64,000 bases of DNA, taken from assembly GCA_963850525.1 (NCBI GenBank), contig CAWKLQ010000004.1, positions 744,001-808,000 on the forward strand, read 5' to 3'. Shown piece after piece: positions 1 through 10,544 of this stretch. The translations under genes and the position numbers were made by a program. The first letter of the stretch is position 1, and the number at the start of each line of letters is the position of its first letter. The notes beneath the pieces are model-generated. The model was not told where the DNA came from, did no database searches, and saw only the letters and a list, made by a program, of their open reading frames with translations. Source of the stretch: JAEMQF01 sp963850525 (lineage in GTDB: Bacteria > Pseudomonadota > Gammaproteobacteria > Burkholderiales > Burkholderiaceae_C).

Positions 1-2
1 AC

Positions 3-446
3 GTCGCGGTCGGCGCGATCGAGCCGAAGTTCTTTGCCGAACTGGCGCAGCGCATCGGTCTGCCCGAGCGCTTCTTGAAGGCGCAGAACAAGCGCAGCCT
101 GTGGCCCGAAATGCGTACCGCGTTCGCACAAATCTTCGCCACGCGAACGCGCGACGCGTGGTGCGCGCTGCTGGAGGGCAGCGACGCGTGTTTCGCGCCG
201 GTGCTGTCGCTGGCCGAAGCGCCCTTGCATGCGCACGCCCACGCGCGCGGCGCGTTCATTCACGTCGACGGCGTCGTCCAGCCCGCCGCCGCGCCGCGCT
301 TCGATCGCAGCGTGCCGCTGCCGCCCCGGCCCGCACCGCGCAGTGGAGAACACACTGAAGAAGTGCTGCGCGAAGCGGGGTTCAGTGCAGTGGAGATTGA
401 GGCTCTGTGCGGTGGAGCACTGCCTCAGGCTGCGGATTCGACTTGA
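3..446 (+). CDS. CaiB/BaiF family CoA-transferase, C-terminal part (5' end outside window)
   Basis: The reading frame is open from base 3 and runs to a TGA at 444-446, so only the last ~147 residues are present. The pattern FFAELAQRIGLPERF, then a stretch on acting enzymes (TRTRDAWCALLEG), then CFAPVLSLAEAPLHAHAHARGAF matches the C-terminal lobe of class III CoA-transferases such as alpha-methylacyl-CoA racemase. In this family the segment with 'ACFAPV' and 'HAHARG' lies after the CoA-binding Rossmann part. The substrate cannot be told from this fragment. It could be a racemase or a true CoA-transferase. Family assignment is firm, role is open. Confidence 0.85.
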   Translation, partial: VAVGAIEPKFFAELAQRIGLPERFLKAQNKRSLWPEMRTAFAQIFATRTRDAWCALLEGSDACFAPVLSLAEAPLHAHAHARGAFIHVDGVVQPAAAPRFDRSVPLPPRPAPRSGEHTEEVLREAGFSAVEIEALCGGALPQAADST

Positions 447-500
447 TTCGCGCGAGGCCGCCCTCGGGGGGCGACGTCTGTCGTCGGCCTGGGCGTGCGC

Positions 501-902
501 TCAGGGAGCGGCGATCGTCACCAGCCCGGCGCGGTTGAACTCGCCGGCGGGTATCAACGTGTCGATCACCTGACGCTGCGGCCGCAGCGGCACGCTGCGG
601 ATCGGTGCGCGACCGTCCCACGCGAGGCTCGCGTTGCTCTGCAGCGTCAGCGCCGTGCCGCTGCCCTGCACGCGCAGGCCTTGTGCGTGCATCGACAGCG
701 CGAGCGACGGCAGGATCGTGATGCGAAAGTCGAGGTGCGCGCTCGCGCTCACCGGGCCGGCACCTGCCGTTTTCAGCGCAGAGTCGGTGCGGCCTGCGGG
801 CAAGAAACCGAATAGCAGCATCACCGCAGCGGCGCACGGTTTCAGCCTCGAACGGCGCGGCGGCGGCGCTGATGCAGTACAGCAACATAGAGTGCGATCC
901 AT
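501..902 (-). CDS. Small secreted protein, paralogue of the two genes at 1329 and 1978
   Basis: The protein has a hydrophobic N-terminal segment (LKPCAAAVMLLFGFLPAG) that looks like a signal peptide, followed by about 100 residues. The mature start contains VSASAHLDFRITILPSLAL, which lines up with LSASARLDFRVTIPKVLFL in the gene at 1329, and the end (IPAGEFNRAGLVTIAAP) resembles VVPAGTFTGRAVFTLVVP in the gene at 1978. The three are therefore paralogues, probably small beta-sandwich extracellular or periplasmic proteins. The start is uncertain: ATG at 902 is chosen, ATG at 947 is in frame. A candidate cyclic-di-GMP riboswitch lies about 100 bases upstream on the same strand, which suggests a surface or biofilm role. 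The molecular function is unknown. Confidence 0.6.
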   Translation of the reverse strand: MDRTLCCCTASAPPPRRSRLKPCAAAVMLLFGFLPAGRTDSALKTAGAGPVSASAHLDFRITILPSLALSMHAQGLRVQGSGTALTLQSNASLAWDGRAPIRSVPLRPQRQVIDTLIPAGEFNRAGLVTIAAP

Positions 903-999
903 CCGGCGGCCCCCGAAGGCGCACGCCGCACTGGGCTGGAATCGCATCTAGAACACCGCGCACGGGCGCCGTCGGGCGCGCTGCCTGGCAGCCGCCCTG

Positions 1000-1088
1000 G
1001 AATGGCAACCCCGCTATCGTGATCCTTGCGGACCGTAGACCGGTGGCTTTGCGACCCCGGCTTTCGCACGGGTGTGCCTTTGTCATCC
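1000..1088 (-). promoter_or_regulatory. Candidate cyclic-di-GMP-I (GEMM) riboswitch
   Basis: Read on the minus strand, this stretch contains in order CACACCCGTGCGAAAGCC, GGGTCGCAAAGCCACCGG, TCTACGG and AGCGGGGTTGCC. These are the signature blocks of the GEMM-I aptamer: the GAAA tetraloop of P1b, the CGCAAAGCC core, the CCGG/CCTA joint and the tetraloop-receptor-side GGGTTGCC block closing the fold. It lies in the 5' leader of the secreted-protein gene that starts near 902. Ligand class is inferred from the motif only. I cannot see a clear expression platform in the ~100 bases between aptamer and start codon. Confidence 0.75.
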
Positions 1089-1328
1089 GGCGAGCGCACC
1101 ACGCACCCACCTTGCAGTGAGTATCGGCCTGCGCGCGGGGCCACTGAAGCTCAATCGTGCGAACAGCGGGGCGAACGCGGGCCAGATCGCACGATCGCCC
1201 AAGTGCAAAAGTCGCAACCGGAAGGCATCCTGCGACTCGGGCCATCGGCACGCCACCCATAATCGCGCCCGCAGTCCGGAGTGCAGTGGCACCGGGCTCG
1301 ATCACTTCAACTCCAGAGGAAACTCGTG

Positions 1329-1955
1329 ATGATCAAGTTCTCAATTCGCACCGTCAGCGCTGCCGCGGCTTTGGCCGCAATGGGCGCGAGCATGACGGCG
1401 CACGCCGAGTCGACAGTGCAAAACGGCGCAGGCGCGCTGAGCGCCAGCGCCCGACTCGATTTTCGGGTGACGATTCCCAAGGTCCTGTTTCTGCAAGTCG
1501 GCACCGGCACCGCGCTCGCCACCAACCCCAATATCAACCTGATCGACTTCGTCGTTCCGGCGGCCAACGTCGGCGACGGCATCGCGATCGCCGCCACCGC
1601 CGCCTCCGGAGACCTGGGCAGCGGCAGCGTCACGGCCCGGGTGCTGGGCAACAACGGCGACGTCACCTTGACGTCGACGACGGTCGGCGCGCTCGGCAAC
1701 GGCGCGGGCGACACCTTGTCCTACAGCCTGATCAGCACGACGCCGGCGGTGCTGACGAGCGGCACGGCGCTCGCCGCCCCGGCGCTCGCCGACGGCGCGA
1801 CGACGAGCACGACCGTTCCCGCCACCGGCAAAATCGTGAATCGCGACGCGCGCTGGACCTTCTCGTTCCTGAATACCGCAGTCGTGCCGCCAGGCACCTA
1901 CGGTGGCGTGAACGCGAACAACAGCCGCGTCACGTACACCGCCAGCATGCCCTGA
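1329..1955 (+). CDS. Secreted protein of unknown function (paralogue family)
   Basis: 208 residues. ATG 1329 is chosen because GAGGA at 1316-1320 sits 8 bases upstream. A GTG at 1326 is also in frame. The N-terminus (MIKFSIRTVSAAAALAAMGASMTAHAES) is a classical signal peptide with an AHA-E cleavage site. The mature protein is rich in Thr, Ala, Gly and Ser, with repeated short beta-strand-like stretches (PKVLFLQVGTGTALATNPNIN, FVVPAANVGDG) and ends VVPPGTYGGVNANNSRVTYTASMP. The same blocks occur in the next gene (1978) and the divergent gene (501). No cysteine or catalytic motif is visible. The fold resembles small fimbrial or spore-coat-U-like sandwiches, but that is only an impression. Confidence 0.8.
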   Translation: MIKFSIRTVSAAAALAAMGASMTAHAESTVQNGAGALSASARLDFRVTIPKVLFLQVGTGTALATNPNINLIDFVVPAANVGDGIAIAATAASGDLGSGSVTARVLGNNGDVTLTSTTVGALGNGAGDTLSYSLISTTPAVLTSGTALAAPALADGATTSTTVPATGKIVNRDARWTFSFLNTAVVPPGTYGGVNANNSRVTYTASMP

Positions 1956-1977
1956 GGCAGGTTCAGCGAGCGCCCAC

Positions 1978-2613
1978 GTGACACGCCGCCGGCACGGGCC
2001 AGCGCCCAGCGCCCTCGCGCGCAGTGCCGGGCTGGCGCTGGGCGCGGCGGCGCTGGCGCTGCTGTGTGCTCCAGCAGCGGCGTGGGTGCTGACGCTCACG
2101 CCCGGCCCCAAGCAGCTGTTCCTGATGGTCGCGGTGGGCTCGGCGGCGGCGAACAACCCAACCGTCAACACCGTGTCGGTGGCCGTTCCGGCGGCGAGCG
2201 TGGGTAACGGCGCCGCGCTGCCGATGGGCAGCGACAGCACGCAGGCGATCAGCCCTTATGACAACTTCGTCGTCTGCAATCCACCCGCCCAGGTTTACGT
2301 GGGCGGCTCGTACCGCCAGCCCAACGCCACCACCGGCGCCGCCACCGCGACGCTGCAGGTCAGCACGCCGGCGAACCTGACGAGCGGCGCCGATTCGATC
2401 CCGTTCTCGCAGATCAGCTGGACGAGCACCGCCAACGGCAACGCCGCCGCCGACATTCCGGCGGGCACGTTCAACGGCGGCACGCTGTTTCTGGCCAACG
2501 TGCCGCGCAACCGCTTCGTCGAGAATTGCTTCGCCTACCGGTACGCGAACAGCGTCGTCGTGCCTGCCGGAACGTTCACGGGACGCGCTGTCTTCACGCT
2601 CGTCGTTCCCTGA
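1978..2613 (+). CDS. Secreted protein of unknown function (paralogue family)
   Basis: 211 residues starting at GTG 1978, 22 bases after the stop of the previous gene, so the two are probably co-transcribed. A signal peptide (SALARSAGLALGAAALALLCAPAAA) precedes a mature part with PKQLFLMVAVGSAAANNPTVN and VAVPAASVGNG, matching the paralogue at 1329. Two cysteines in the mature part (VVCNPP and ENCFAY) could form a disulphide. The end VVPAGTFTGRAVFTLVVP has the look of a final beta-strand of a pilin-like or spore-coat-U-like domain. No usher or chaperone gene is next to it within the window, so assembly into a fibre is not supported. Confidence 0.75.
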   Translation: MTRRRHGPAPSALARSAGLALGAAALALLCAPAAAWVLTLTPGPKQLFLMVAVGSAAANNPTVNTVSVAVPAASVGNGAALPMGSDSTQAISPYDNFVVCNPPAQVYVGGSYRQPNATTGAATATLQVSTPANLTSGADSIPFSQISWTSTANGNAAADIPAGTFNGGTLFLANVPRNRFVENCFAYRYANSVVVPAGTFTGRAVFTLVVP

Positions 2614-2650
2614 CGCGTTCGCGCGCGCGCCGGGCCGAGCGCGAGCCCAC

Positions 2651-2682
2651 AAAAAAGCCCTCGACAGAAGTGCATCGAGGGC
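2651..2682 (-). terminator. Rho-independent terminator of the glp transport operon
   Basis: On the minus strand an 8-bp perfect stem (GCCCTCGA / TCGAGGGC) with a 10-base loop is followed directly by a run of six T. It lies about 64 bases after the stop of the solute-binding protein gene, the last gene of the minus-strand operon. The plus-strand gene ending at 2613 could use the same hairpin from the other side, but there the T-run is absent. Confidence 0.9.
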
Positions 2683-2745
2683 CTTCAGCGGCCGCAGTCC
2701 AAGCGGCGGCCGGCAATGCGGCGGCAGTTGCCGCCGTGCGCACGA

Positions 2746-4545
2746 TCAACGCACCTTGCCGGCCTTCCACGCATTGAGCAGCGTGTCATAGGCAATCGTC
2801 TCGCCCTTGGGCTTCTCGTTGGCGAGCTTCTTCCACGGCGCGCCCTTGTCGGTGAGCCACTTGGCGGCGTCGCCCTTGGCGTTGAGCTTGGGCGGGCAGT
2901 TCGCCATGCCGGCGCGCTCCAGGCGCTCCATCACCTGGTCCATCTCGTCGGCCAGCGTGTCCATCGCCTGTTGCGGCGTCTTCTCGCCCGTCACGGCCAC
3001 CGCGACGTTCTTCCACCAAAGCTGCGCGAGCTTCGGATAGTCGGGAACGTTGCCGCCGGTGGGCGTCCACGCGACACGCGCCGGGCTGCGATAGAACTCG
3101 ACCAGGCCACCCAACTTCGGCGCCAGATCCGTCATCGCTTGCGACTGGATGTCGGACTCACGGATCGGCGTCAGGCCGACGATGGTCTTCTTCAGCGACG
3201 TCGTCTTCGCCGTGATGAACTGCGCGTAGAGCCAGGCTGCAGCCGTCTTGTTGGCGTCATGGTCCTTGAAGAAGGTCCACGAGCCCACGTCCTGGTAGCC
3301 GTTTTGCATGCCTTGCTTCCAGTACGGGCCGTTCGGGCCCGGGGCCATGCGCCACTTCGGTGTGCCGTCGGCGTTCACCACCGGCAGGCCGGGCTTGACC
3401 ATGTCGGCCGTGAAGGCGGTGTACCAGAAGATCTGCTGCGCGATCTGGCCTTGTGCGGGCACCGGACCGGCTTCGCCGAAGGTCATGCCGATGGCTTCCT
3501 TCGGTGAATACTTCTTCATCCAGTCGACGTACTTGGTGAGTGCGTAGACGGCAGCGGGCGAGTTCGTCGCACCGCCGCGCGAAACCGATGCGCCCACGGG
3601 AGTGCACTTGTCGTCGCCGACGCGGATTCCCCATTCGTCAACCGGCAGGCCGTTCGGAATGCCGATGTCGGCCGTACCGGCCATCGACAGCCAGGCGTCG
3701 GTGAAGCGCCAGCCGAGGCTCGGGTCCTTCTTGCCGTAGTCCATGTGGCCATAAATCGGCTTGCCGTCGATCATCTTCACGTCGTTCGTGAAGAACGCGG
3801 CGATGTCTTCGTACGCGCTCCAATTGAGCGGCACGCCGAGTTCATAGCCGTACTTCTTCTTGAATTTCTCTTTCAGCTCGGGCAAGGCAAACAGGTCAGC
3901 GCGGAACCAGTACAGGTTCGCGAACTGCTGGTCGGGCAGCTGGTAAAGCTTCTTGTCGGGCGCGGTCGTGAAACTCGTGCCGATGAAGTCTTTCAGGTCC
4001 AGCCCCGGGTTCGTGAACTCCTTGCCTGCGCCTTCCATGTAGTCGGACAGGGCGAGGATCTTGCCGTAGCGGTAGTGCGTGCCGATCAAGTCCGAGTCGC
4101 TGATCCAGCCGTCGTAGATCGACTTGCCGGATTGCATCGAGGTCTGGAGTTTCTCGACGACGTCGCCCTCTTGAATCAGGTCGTGCTTGACGGTGATGCC
4201 GGTGATTTCACTGAACGCCTTGGCGAGCGTCTTGCTTTCGTATTCATGCGTCGTGATCGTCTCCGACACGACTGAAATTTCCGTCACGCCTTTCGCCTTG
4301 AGCTTGGCGGCGGCGTCGATGAACCATTTCAGTTCAGCGGTCTGCGCTTCCTTGCTCAGTGTCGACGGCTGGAATTCGCTGTCGATCCACTTCTTCGCTG
4401 CGGCTTCGCCGCCGCTGACGGCGGCAGGTGCTGCCGCCGAGGCGGGTGCCGGCGCGGCGACCTTGGGCTCCTCTTTCTTGCCGCAGGCGCTGATCGCGAG
4501 AACGATTGCGCTCAAGGTCGATATGGCGATGATTGAATGCTTCAT
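2746..4545 (-). CDS. glpV: Glycerol ABC transporter, substrate-binding lipoprotein
   Basis: 599 residues. ATG 4545 is chosen because AGGAG lies 8 bases upstream. The N-terminus MKHSIIAISTLSAIVLAISACGKKEE is a lipoprotein signal with the lipobox cysteine at residue 20, followed by an Ala/Pro-rich linker. The rest has the layout of family 1 extracellular solute-binding proteins (TEISVVSETITTHEYESKTLAKAFSEITGITVKHD; WYTAFTADM). It is the last gene of a minus-strand operon with glpD, two ATPases, two permeases and a small membrane protein, the arrangement of the glycerol transporter GlpSTPQUV of rhizobia. Substrate assignment comes from that context and from glpK/glpR nearby. It captures glycerol in the periplasm. 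Confidence 0.9.
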   Translation of the reverse strand: MKHSIIAISTLSAIVLAISACGKKEEPKVAAPAPASAAAPAAVSGGEAAAKKWIDSEFQPSTLSKEAQTAELKWFIDAAAKLKAKGVTEISVVSETITTHEYESKTLAKAFSEITGITVKHDLIQEGDVVEKLQTSMQSGKSIYDGWISDSDLIGTHYRYGKILALSDYMEGAGKEFTNPGLDLKDFIGTSFTTAPDKKLYQLPDQQFANLYWFRADLFALPELKEKFKKKYGYELGVPLNWSAYEDIAAFFTNDVKMIDGKPIYGHMDYGKKDPSLGWRFTDAWLSMAGTADIGIPNGLPVDEWGIRVGDDKCTPVGASVSRGGATNSPAAVYALTKYVDWMKKYSPKEAIGMTFGEAGPVPAQGQIAQQIFWYTAFTADMVKPGLPVVNADGTPKWRMAPGPNGPYWKQGMQNGYQDVGSWTFFKDHDANKTAAAWLYAQFITAKTTSLKKTIVGLTPIRESDIQSQAMTDLAPKLGGLVEFYRSPARVAWTPTGGNVPDYPKLAQLWWKNVAVAVTGEKTPQQAMDTLADEMDQVMERLERAGMANCPPKLNAKGDAAKWLTDKGAPWKKLANEKPKGETIAYDTLLNAWKAGKVR

Positions 4546-4673
4546 GACTTTTCTCCTCGGGGGTTGCACATCAATTGGCTCCGTTTCATTGGGGTCTCCT
4601 CTGACACTTCCCGTTCAACAACGTTGACGCCGGTGGGGAAGAGCATCCGGCAGTCGGTTTCAACACTTTGCGC

Positions 4674-4982
4674 CTATCCCTTGCGCATGACCAGCGCGAG
4701 CACGAGCATCGAGACGACGAAGCTGATCCAGATCGACGGCTCCGCGTCCATGCCGAACCAGCCCTTCATGCGCCCGCTCAAGGCGACAAACGCCAGGTTC
4801 ACGTAGGCGGCAGCGAGCAAGCCGATGAAGAGCCGGTCGCCGCGCGTTGTCGCAATCGGCAGAAAGCCTTTGCGCAGCACGGTGGGTGACTTCAACTCCC
4901 ACACCGTCATGCCGAACAACATCAAAACGATACACGTAAAGAACACCGCCACAGGCAGGGTCCAGGCCATCCAATTGAACAC
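4674..4982 (-). CDS. glpU: Small integral membrane protein of the glycerol transporter (DUF2160 type)
   Basis: About 102 residues with three hydrophobic segments: WTLPVAVFFTCIVLMLFGMTVW, DRLFIGLLAAAYVNLAFVALS and ISFVVSMLVLALVMRKG. The GTG at 4982 is chosen because GGAGAG lies 7 bases upstream; a TTG at 4988 that overlaps the stop of the permease gene is the alternative. It follows the second permease gene directly, the position of glpU in rhizobial glycerol operons. DUF2160 proteins occur almost only beside this transporter. Their exact role is not known; a membrane accessory role is inferred. Confidence 0.85.
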   Translation of the reverse strand: MFNWMAWTLPVAVFFTCIVLMLFGMTVWELKSPTVLRKGFLPIATTRGDRLFIGLLAAAYVNLAFVALSGRMKGWFGMDAEPSIWISFVVSMLVLALVMRKG

Positions 4983-4984
4983 GG

Positions 4985-5789
4985 TCAAACTCTCCCCATG
5001 GCGAAACCCTTGGCGATGTAGTGGCGAACGAACCAGATCACGATCGCCCCAGGGATGATCGTCAGCACGCCCGCCGCAGCAAGAACGCCCCAATCCATTC
5101 CTGAAGCGGACACGGTGCGCGTCATCGTCGCGACGATGGGCTTGGCGTTGACGCTCGTCAGCGTGCGCGCCATCAGCAATTCGACCCAGGAGAACATGAA
5201 GCAGAAGAACGCCGCAACGCCCACGCCCGCCTTGATGAGCGGAATGAAGATCGTGACGAAAAAGCGCGGGAACGAATAGCCGTCGATGTACGCCGTCTCG
5301 TCGATTTCACGCGGGATGCCGCTCATGAAGCCTTCCAGAATCCACACGGCCAGCGGCACGTTGAACAGCAGGTGCGCCAGCGCCACGGCGATGTGCGTGT
5401 CCATCAGGCCGAGCGTCGTGTAGAGCTGGAAGAACGGCAGCAGGAACACGGCCGGCGGCGTCATGCGGTTCGTCAGCAGCCAGAAGAAGACGTGTTTGTC
5501 GCCCAGAAAACTGTAGCGGGAAAACGCATACGCGGCAGGCAATGCGACGAGCAACGAGACGACCGTGTTGATCGCCACATAGATCATCGAGTTGATGTAG
5601 CCCGAGTACCACGACACGTCGGTGAAGATGGTGCGGTAGTGCGCGAGCGTGAATTCGCGCGGCCACAGGCTGAAGCCGCCGAGGATCTCCACATTCGTCT
5701 TGAACGACATGTTGATCATCCAGTACACCGGCAGGATGGCGAACACGAGGTAGAGCACGAGCAGGATCGTGCGCTTCTTGAAGCGCCTG

Positions 5790-5797
<8 letters not shown>
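4985..5797 (-). CDS. glpQ: Glycerol ABC transporter, permease subunit
   Basis: 270 residues, start ATG 5797 with AAGGAG 8 bases upstream; it overlaps the end of glpP by 8 bases. The protein has about six membrane segments (TILLVLYLVFAILPVYWMIN near the N-terminus) and the MalG-type coupling loop EGFMSGIPREIDETAYIDGYSFPRFF with the EAA-like pattern that contacts the ATPases. Family: binding-protein-dependent transport inner membrane component, carbohydrate class. Together with GlpP it forms the membrane channel. Gene name follows the rhizobial glycerol transporter, not the E. coli phosphodiesterase of the same name. Confidence 0.9.
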
Positions 5798-7789
<1,992 letters not shown>

Positions 7790-7790
7790 C

Positions 7791-8870
7791 TCAGCCCCCT
7801 GCCGCTTTTGCGCCCTGCGGCGCGCTGAGCAGCATGCCCTCGTCGTCGAACACGTGCACTTGCTGCGGGTTCAGGTAGAGCACGATCGCCTCGCCGAGGG
7901 CCAGGCTGTGCACGCCGCCGAGCTGGGCGACGACTTCGCCCACCCCGGTGGCGACGTGCACGAAGGTGTCGGAGCCGGAAATCTCGGCGAGTTCGACGCT
8001 GCCGGGAAGCGCGACGTCGCCGTCGCGGCGCTGCACGCGCAGGCCGTTCGCGCGCACGCCCACGGTGAGCGTGCGGCTGGCGCGTGCGGGCAGCGTCAGC
8101 GCCAAATGCAAGTTCGACGCGAGTGAAACGCCTCCGGGCGCGGCCGTTCCCGCCAGCAAATTCATCGGCGGGTCGCTGAAGGCGCGCGCCACGCGAATCG
8201 AACGCGGCCGGTGGAAGACTTCGGCAGTGGGCCCGTATTGCAGCAGCTCGCCGGCATCCAGCACCGCGGTGTGGCCGCCGAGCAGCAAGGCTTCGGTCGG
8301 CTCCGTTGTCGCGTAGACGACGGTCGATTCGCCGCTCGCAAACAGCGCGGTGAGTTCGTCGCGAAGTTCTTCGCGCAACTTGTAGTCCAGGTTCACGAGC
8401 GGTTCGTCGAGCAGCATCAGCGGCGCGCGTTTGGCCAGCGCGCGCGCCAGCGCCACGCGTTGCTGCTGGCCGCCCGACAGTTCCGCCGGCAGGCGCTTCA
8501 GGAACGCCTCGATGTGCAGCTTTTGTGCGAGTTCGCGAACCCGCGCATCGATGTCTTTCTCGCGGCGCAGCTTGAGTGGCGAGGCGATGTTGTCGGCCAC
8601 GCTCATCGACGGGTAGTTGATGAATTGCTGATAGACCATCGAGACATTGCGTTCGCGCACCGGCACGCCCGTCACGTCGGCGCCGTCGGCGAGCACGCGG
8701 CCGCGCCAGGGTTTGTCGAGGCCCGCCATGACGCGCATTAAGGTCGTCTTGCCCGCCTGCGTCGCGCCGAGCAGCACCGTCACCGCGCGCGGCACGAGCT
8801 TCAGGCTCAGCGGGTGCAGGTGTATTTCGACACCCTGGCGCTGTTCGATGTGCTCCAGGCTCAATTGCAT
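7791..8870 (-). CDS. glpS: Glycerol ABC transporter, ATPase subunit lacking the switch histidine
   Basis: 359 residues from ATG 8870, overlapping the end of glpD by 10 bases. Walker A is GATQAGKTT, the signature LSGGQQQR is canonical and Walker B is LMLLDEPLVNLD. Where ABC ATPases have the H-loop histidine (usually THD) this protein reads YATTEPTEA, so the switch histidine is a threonine. A C-terminal regulatory domain follows from about residue 240. The partner GlpT keeps the histidine but lacks LSGGQ, so the two subunits complement each other to form one complete ATP site. Confidence 0.9.
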   Translation of the reverse strand: MQLSLEHIEQRQGVEIHLHPLSLKLVPRAVTVLLGATQAGKTTLMRVMAGLDKPWRGRVLADGADVTGVPVRERNVSMVYQQFINYPSMSVADNIASPLKLRREKDIDARVRELAQKLHIEAFLKRLPAELSGGQQQRVALARALAKRAPLMLLDEPLVNLDYKLREELRDELTALFASGESTVVYATTEPTEALLLGGHTAVLDAGELLQYGPTAEVFHRPRSIRVARAFSDPPMNLLAGTAAPGGVSLASNLHLALTLPARASRTLTVGVRANGLRVQRRDGDVALPGSVELAEISGSDTFVHVATGVGEVVAQLGGVHSLALGEAIVLYLNPQQVHVFDDEGMLLSAPQGAKAAGG

Positions 8871-10486
8871 GCGTCGTCCATCGCTTCGATCGTCGCCGAT
8901 TCTCGCCAATGTTGGCCGCACCACAACGCCACGGCGTTGCGCTGCGTCAGGTTCAGGTGCAGGCCGAGTTTGCTGCGCCGCCACAGCACGTCGTCGGCGC
9001 AGCGCGCCCACTCGGTGGCGTGCAGAAAATTCAACTCGGCCTCGAACAACCCAGGCGCGACTTCCGCGCCGAGTTCGCCGGTGCCGAGCAGCGCCTGCGC
9101 GCGCGAGCCATAGGCGCGTGCCAGGCGTTGGCAGAGGGCCTGCGGCAAATCGGCATAGCGCAGCGCGAGCGCCTGAACGAAGCGCGTGAAGTCGGTGTCG
9201 GGCCGCACCGCCGGGCCTATCCACGCGGTGAAGTCGGCACCGGGCAACAGCGCGTCCTCGGTCCATGCGCCACGCGGCGTCGCCAACGGCTCCTGCAACA
9301 GATCCGCTGCTTCTTCGGCAAGTTTGCGGCACGTCGTGATCTTGCCGCCCCACACCGTCAGCAGCGGCGCGCCGCGTGCATCGCTGCCGGGGCGCGCGGG
9401 GGCATCAAGTTCGAGGTGATAGTCGCGCGTCACGGCCGAGGGGTCGCCGGAGTCGTCGTCGAGCAGCGGGCGCACGCCCGAATAGCTCCACACCACGTCG
9501 CTCGGGGAGACGGCGCGCGCGAAGTAGCGGCTCGCCTGCTCGCACAGGTACTTGGTTTCGGCAGCGTCGATTCGCGCCTGCCCGATGCCGCCGAAGTGTT
9601 CGACGTCGGTCGTGCCGATCAGCGTGAATTTCCCCTCGTAGGGAATCGCAAAGATGATGCGCTTGTCGGGGTTCTGGAAGATGTAGGCGTGGTCGTGTTC
9701 GAAGAGTTGCGGCACGACGATGTGGCTGCCTTTCACCAGACGCAGCGATTTGGCCTGCGCAGCGCCCAGCTGCTCGGCGAGAAACTGCGCCGCCCACGGG
9801 CCGGTGGCGTTGACCAGGGCGCGGGCCTTGACGTTCAATTCTTCGCCCGCGGCACTGCGCAGGTTCACGTGCCAATGGCTCGCCTGGGCACCGGTTTCGC
9901 GCCACGCGCGGGTGCACGCCCAGCGCGTCAAGACGGTGGCGCCGCGCGCCGCGGCGTCAACCGCGTTGAGCACGACCAGGCGCGCATCGTCGACCCAGCC
10001 GTCGGAGTAGACAAAACCTCGCACGAACTCGGGCTTCAAGGGCGCGCCGGCCGGGTGCGCGCGCAAGTCAACGCTGCGCGAGCCGGGCAACACGTCGCGG
10101 TGTGCCAGGTGGTCGTAGAGGAACAGGCCCACGCGAATCATCCACGCCGGGCGCATGCCGGGGTTGTGCGGCATGACGAAACGCAGCGGCTTGATGATGT
10201 GCGGCGCGCTGCGCAGCAACACCTCGCGCTCGGCGAGCGCCTTGCGCACCAGGGCAAATTCGTAGTGTTCGAGGTAGCGCAGGCCGCCGTGAATCAACTT
10301 CGTCGACGCCGACGACGTGTGCGACGCCAGGTCGTCTTTCTCGCAGAGCAGAACGCGCAAGCCGCGGCCCGCCAGATCGCGCGCGATGCCCGCGCCGTTG
10401 ATGCCGCCGCCGACGATGAGCACGTCGCAGTCGTGCGCCGCGCCCTGCAGGGCGCCCGGCAGCGGCGGGGGCGAGGCGATGTCCAC
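8861..10486 (-). CDS. glpD: Glycerol-3-phosphate dehydrogenase (FAD, aerobic type)
   Basis: 541 residues. The dinucleotide-binding motif is VLIVGGGINGAGIARDLAGRG (about residues 22-42), followed by the GlpD-typical SSASTKLIHGGLRYLEHYEF. Further conserved blocks are IIFAIPYEGKFTLIGTTDVE and YSGVRPLLDDDSGDPSAVTRDYHLE, and a C-terminal alpha-glycerophosphate oxidase domain. It oxidises glycerol-3-phosphate to dihydroxyacetone phosphate at the inner membrane, passing electrons to quinone. It is the first gene of the minus-strand operon and is divergent from glpR, with a repeat-rich control region between them. Confidence 0.97.
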   Translation of the reverse strand: MDIASPPPLPGALQGAAHDCDVLIVGGGINGAGIARDLAGRGLRVLLCEKDDLASHTSSASTKLIHGGLRYLEHYEFALVRKALAEREVLLRSAPHIIKPLRFVMPHNPGMRPAWMIRVGLFLYDHLAHRDVLPGSRSVDLRAHPAGAPLKPEFVRGFVYSDGWVDDARLVVLNAVDAAARGATVLTRWACTRAWRETGAQASHWHVNLRSAAGEELNVKARALVNATGPWAAQFLAEQLGAAQAKSLRLVKGSHIVVPQLFEHDHAYIFQNPDKRIIFAIPYEGKFTLIGTTDVEHFGGIGQARIDAAETKYLCEQASRYFARAVSPSDVVWSYSGVRPLLDDDSGDPSAVTRDYHLELDAPARPGSDARGAPLLTVWGGKITTCRKLAEEAADLLQEPLATPRGAWTEDALLPGADFTAWIGPAVRPDTDFTRFVQALALRYADLPQALCQRLARAYGSRAQALLGTGELGAEVAPGLFEAELNFLHATEWARCADDVLWRRSKLGLHLNLTQRNAVALWCGQHWRESATIEAMDDACN

Positions 10487-10544
10487 AACGAGTCTCCGGG
10501 GTCGACTGGCCGCGGGGTTGGCGGCGCCGATCGACCCCTTAATT

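Noticed and set aside
903..1328. A minus-strand frame running 382-1305
   Set aside because: Its composition is Arg/Ala/Gly-rich with no motif, and it overlaps both the riboswitch and the better-supported secreted-protein gene in another frame.
2651..2682. Terminator for the plus-strand secreted-protein gene
   Set aside because: The T-run is only on the minus-strand side; on the plus strand the hairpin is followed by CTTCAGCGG.
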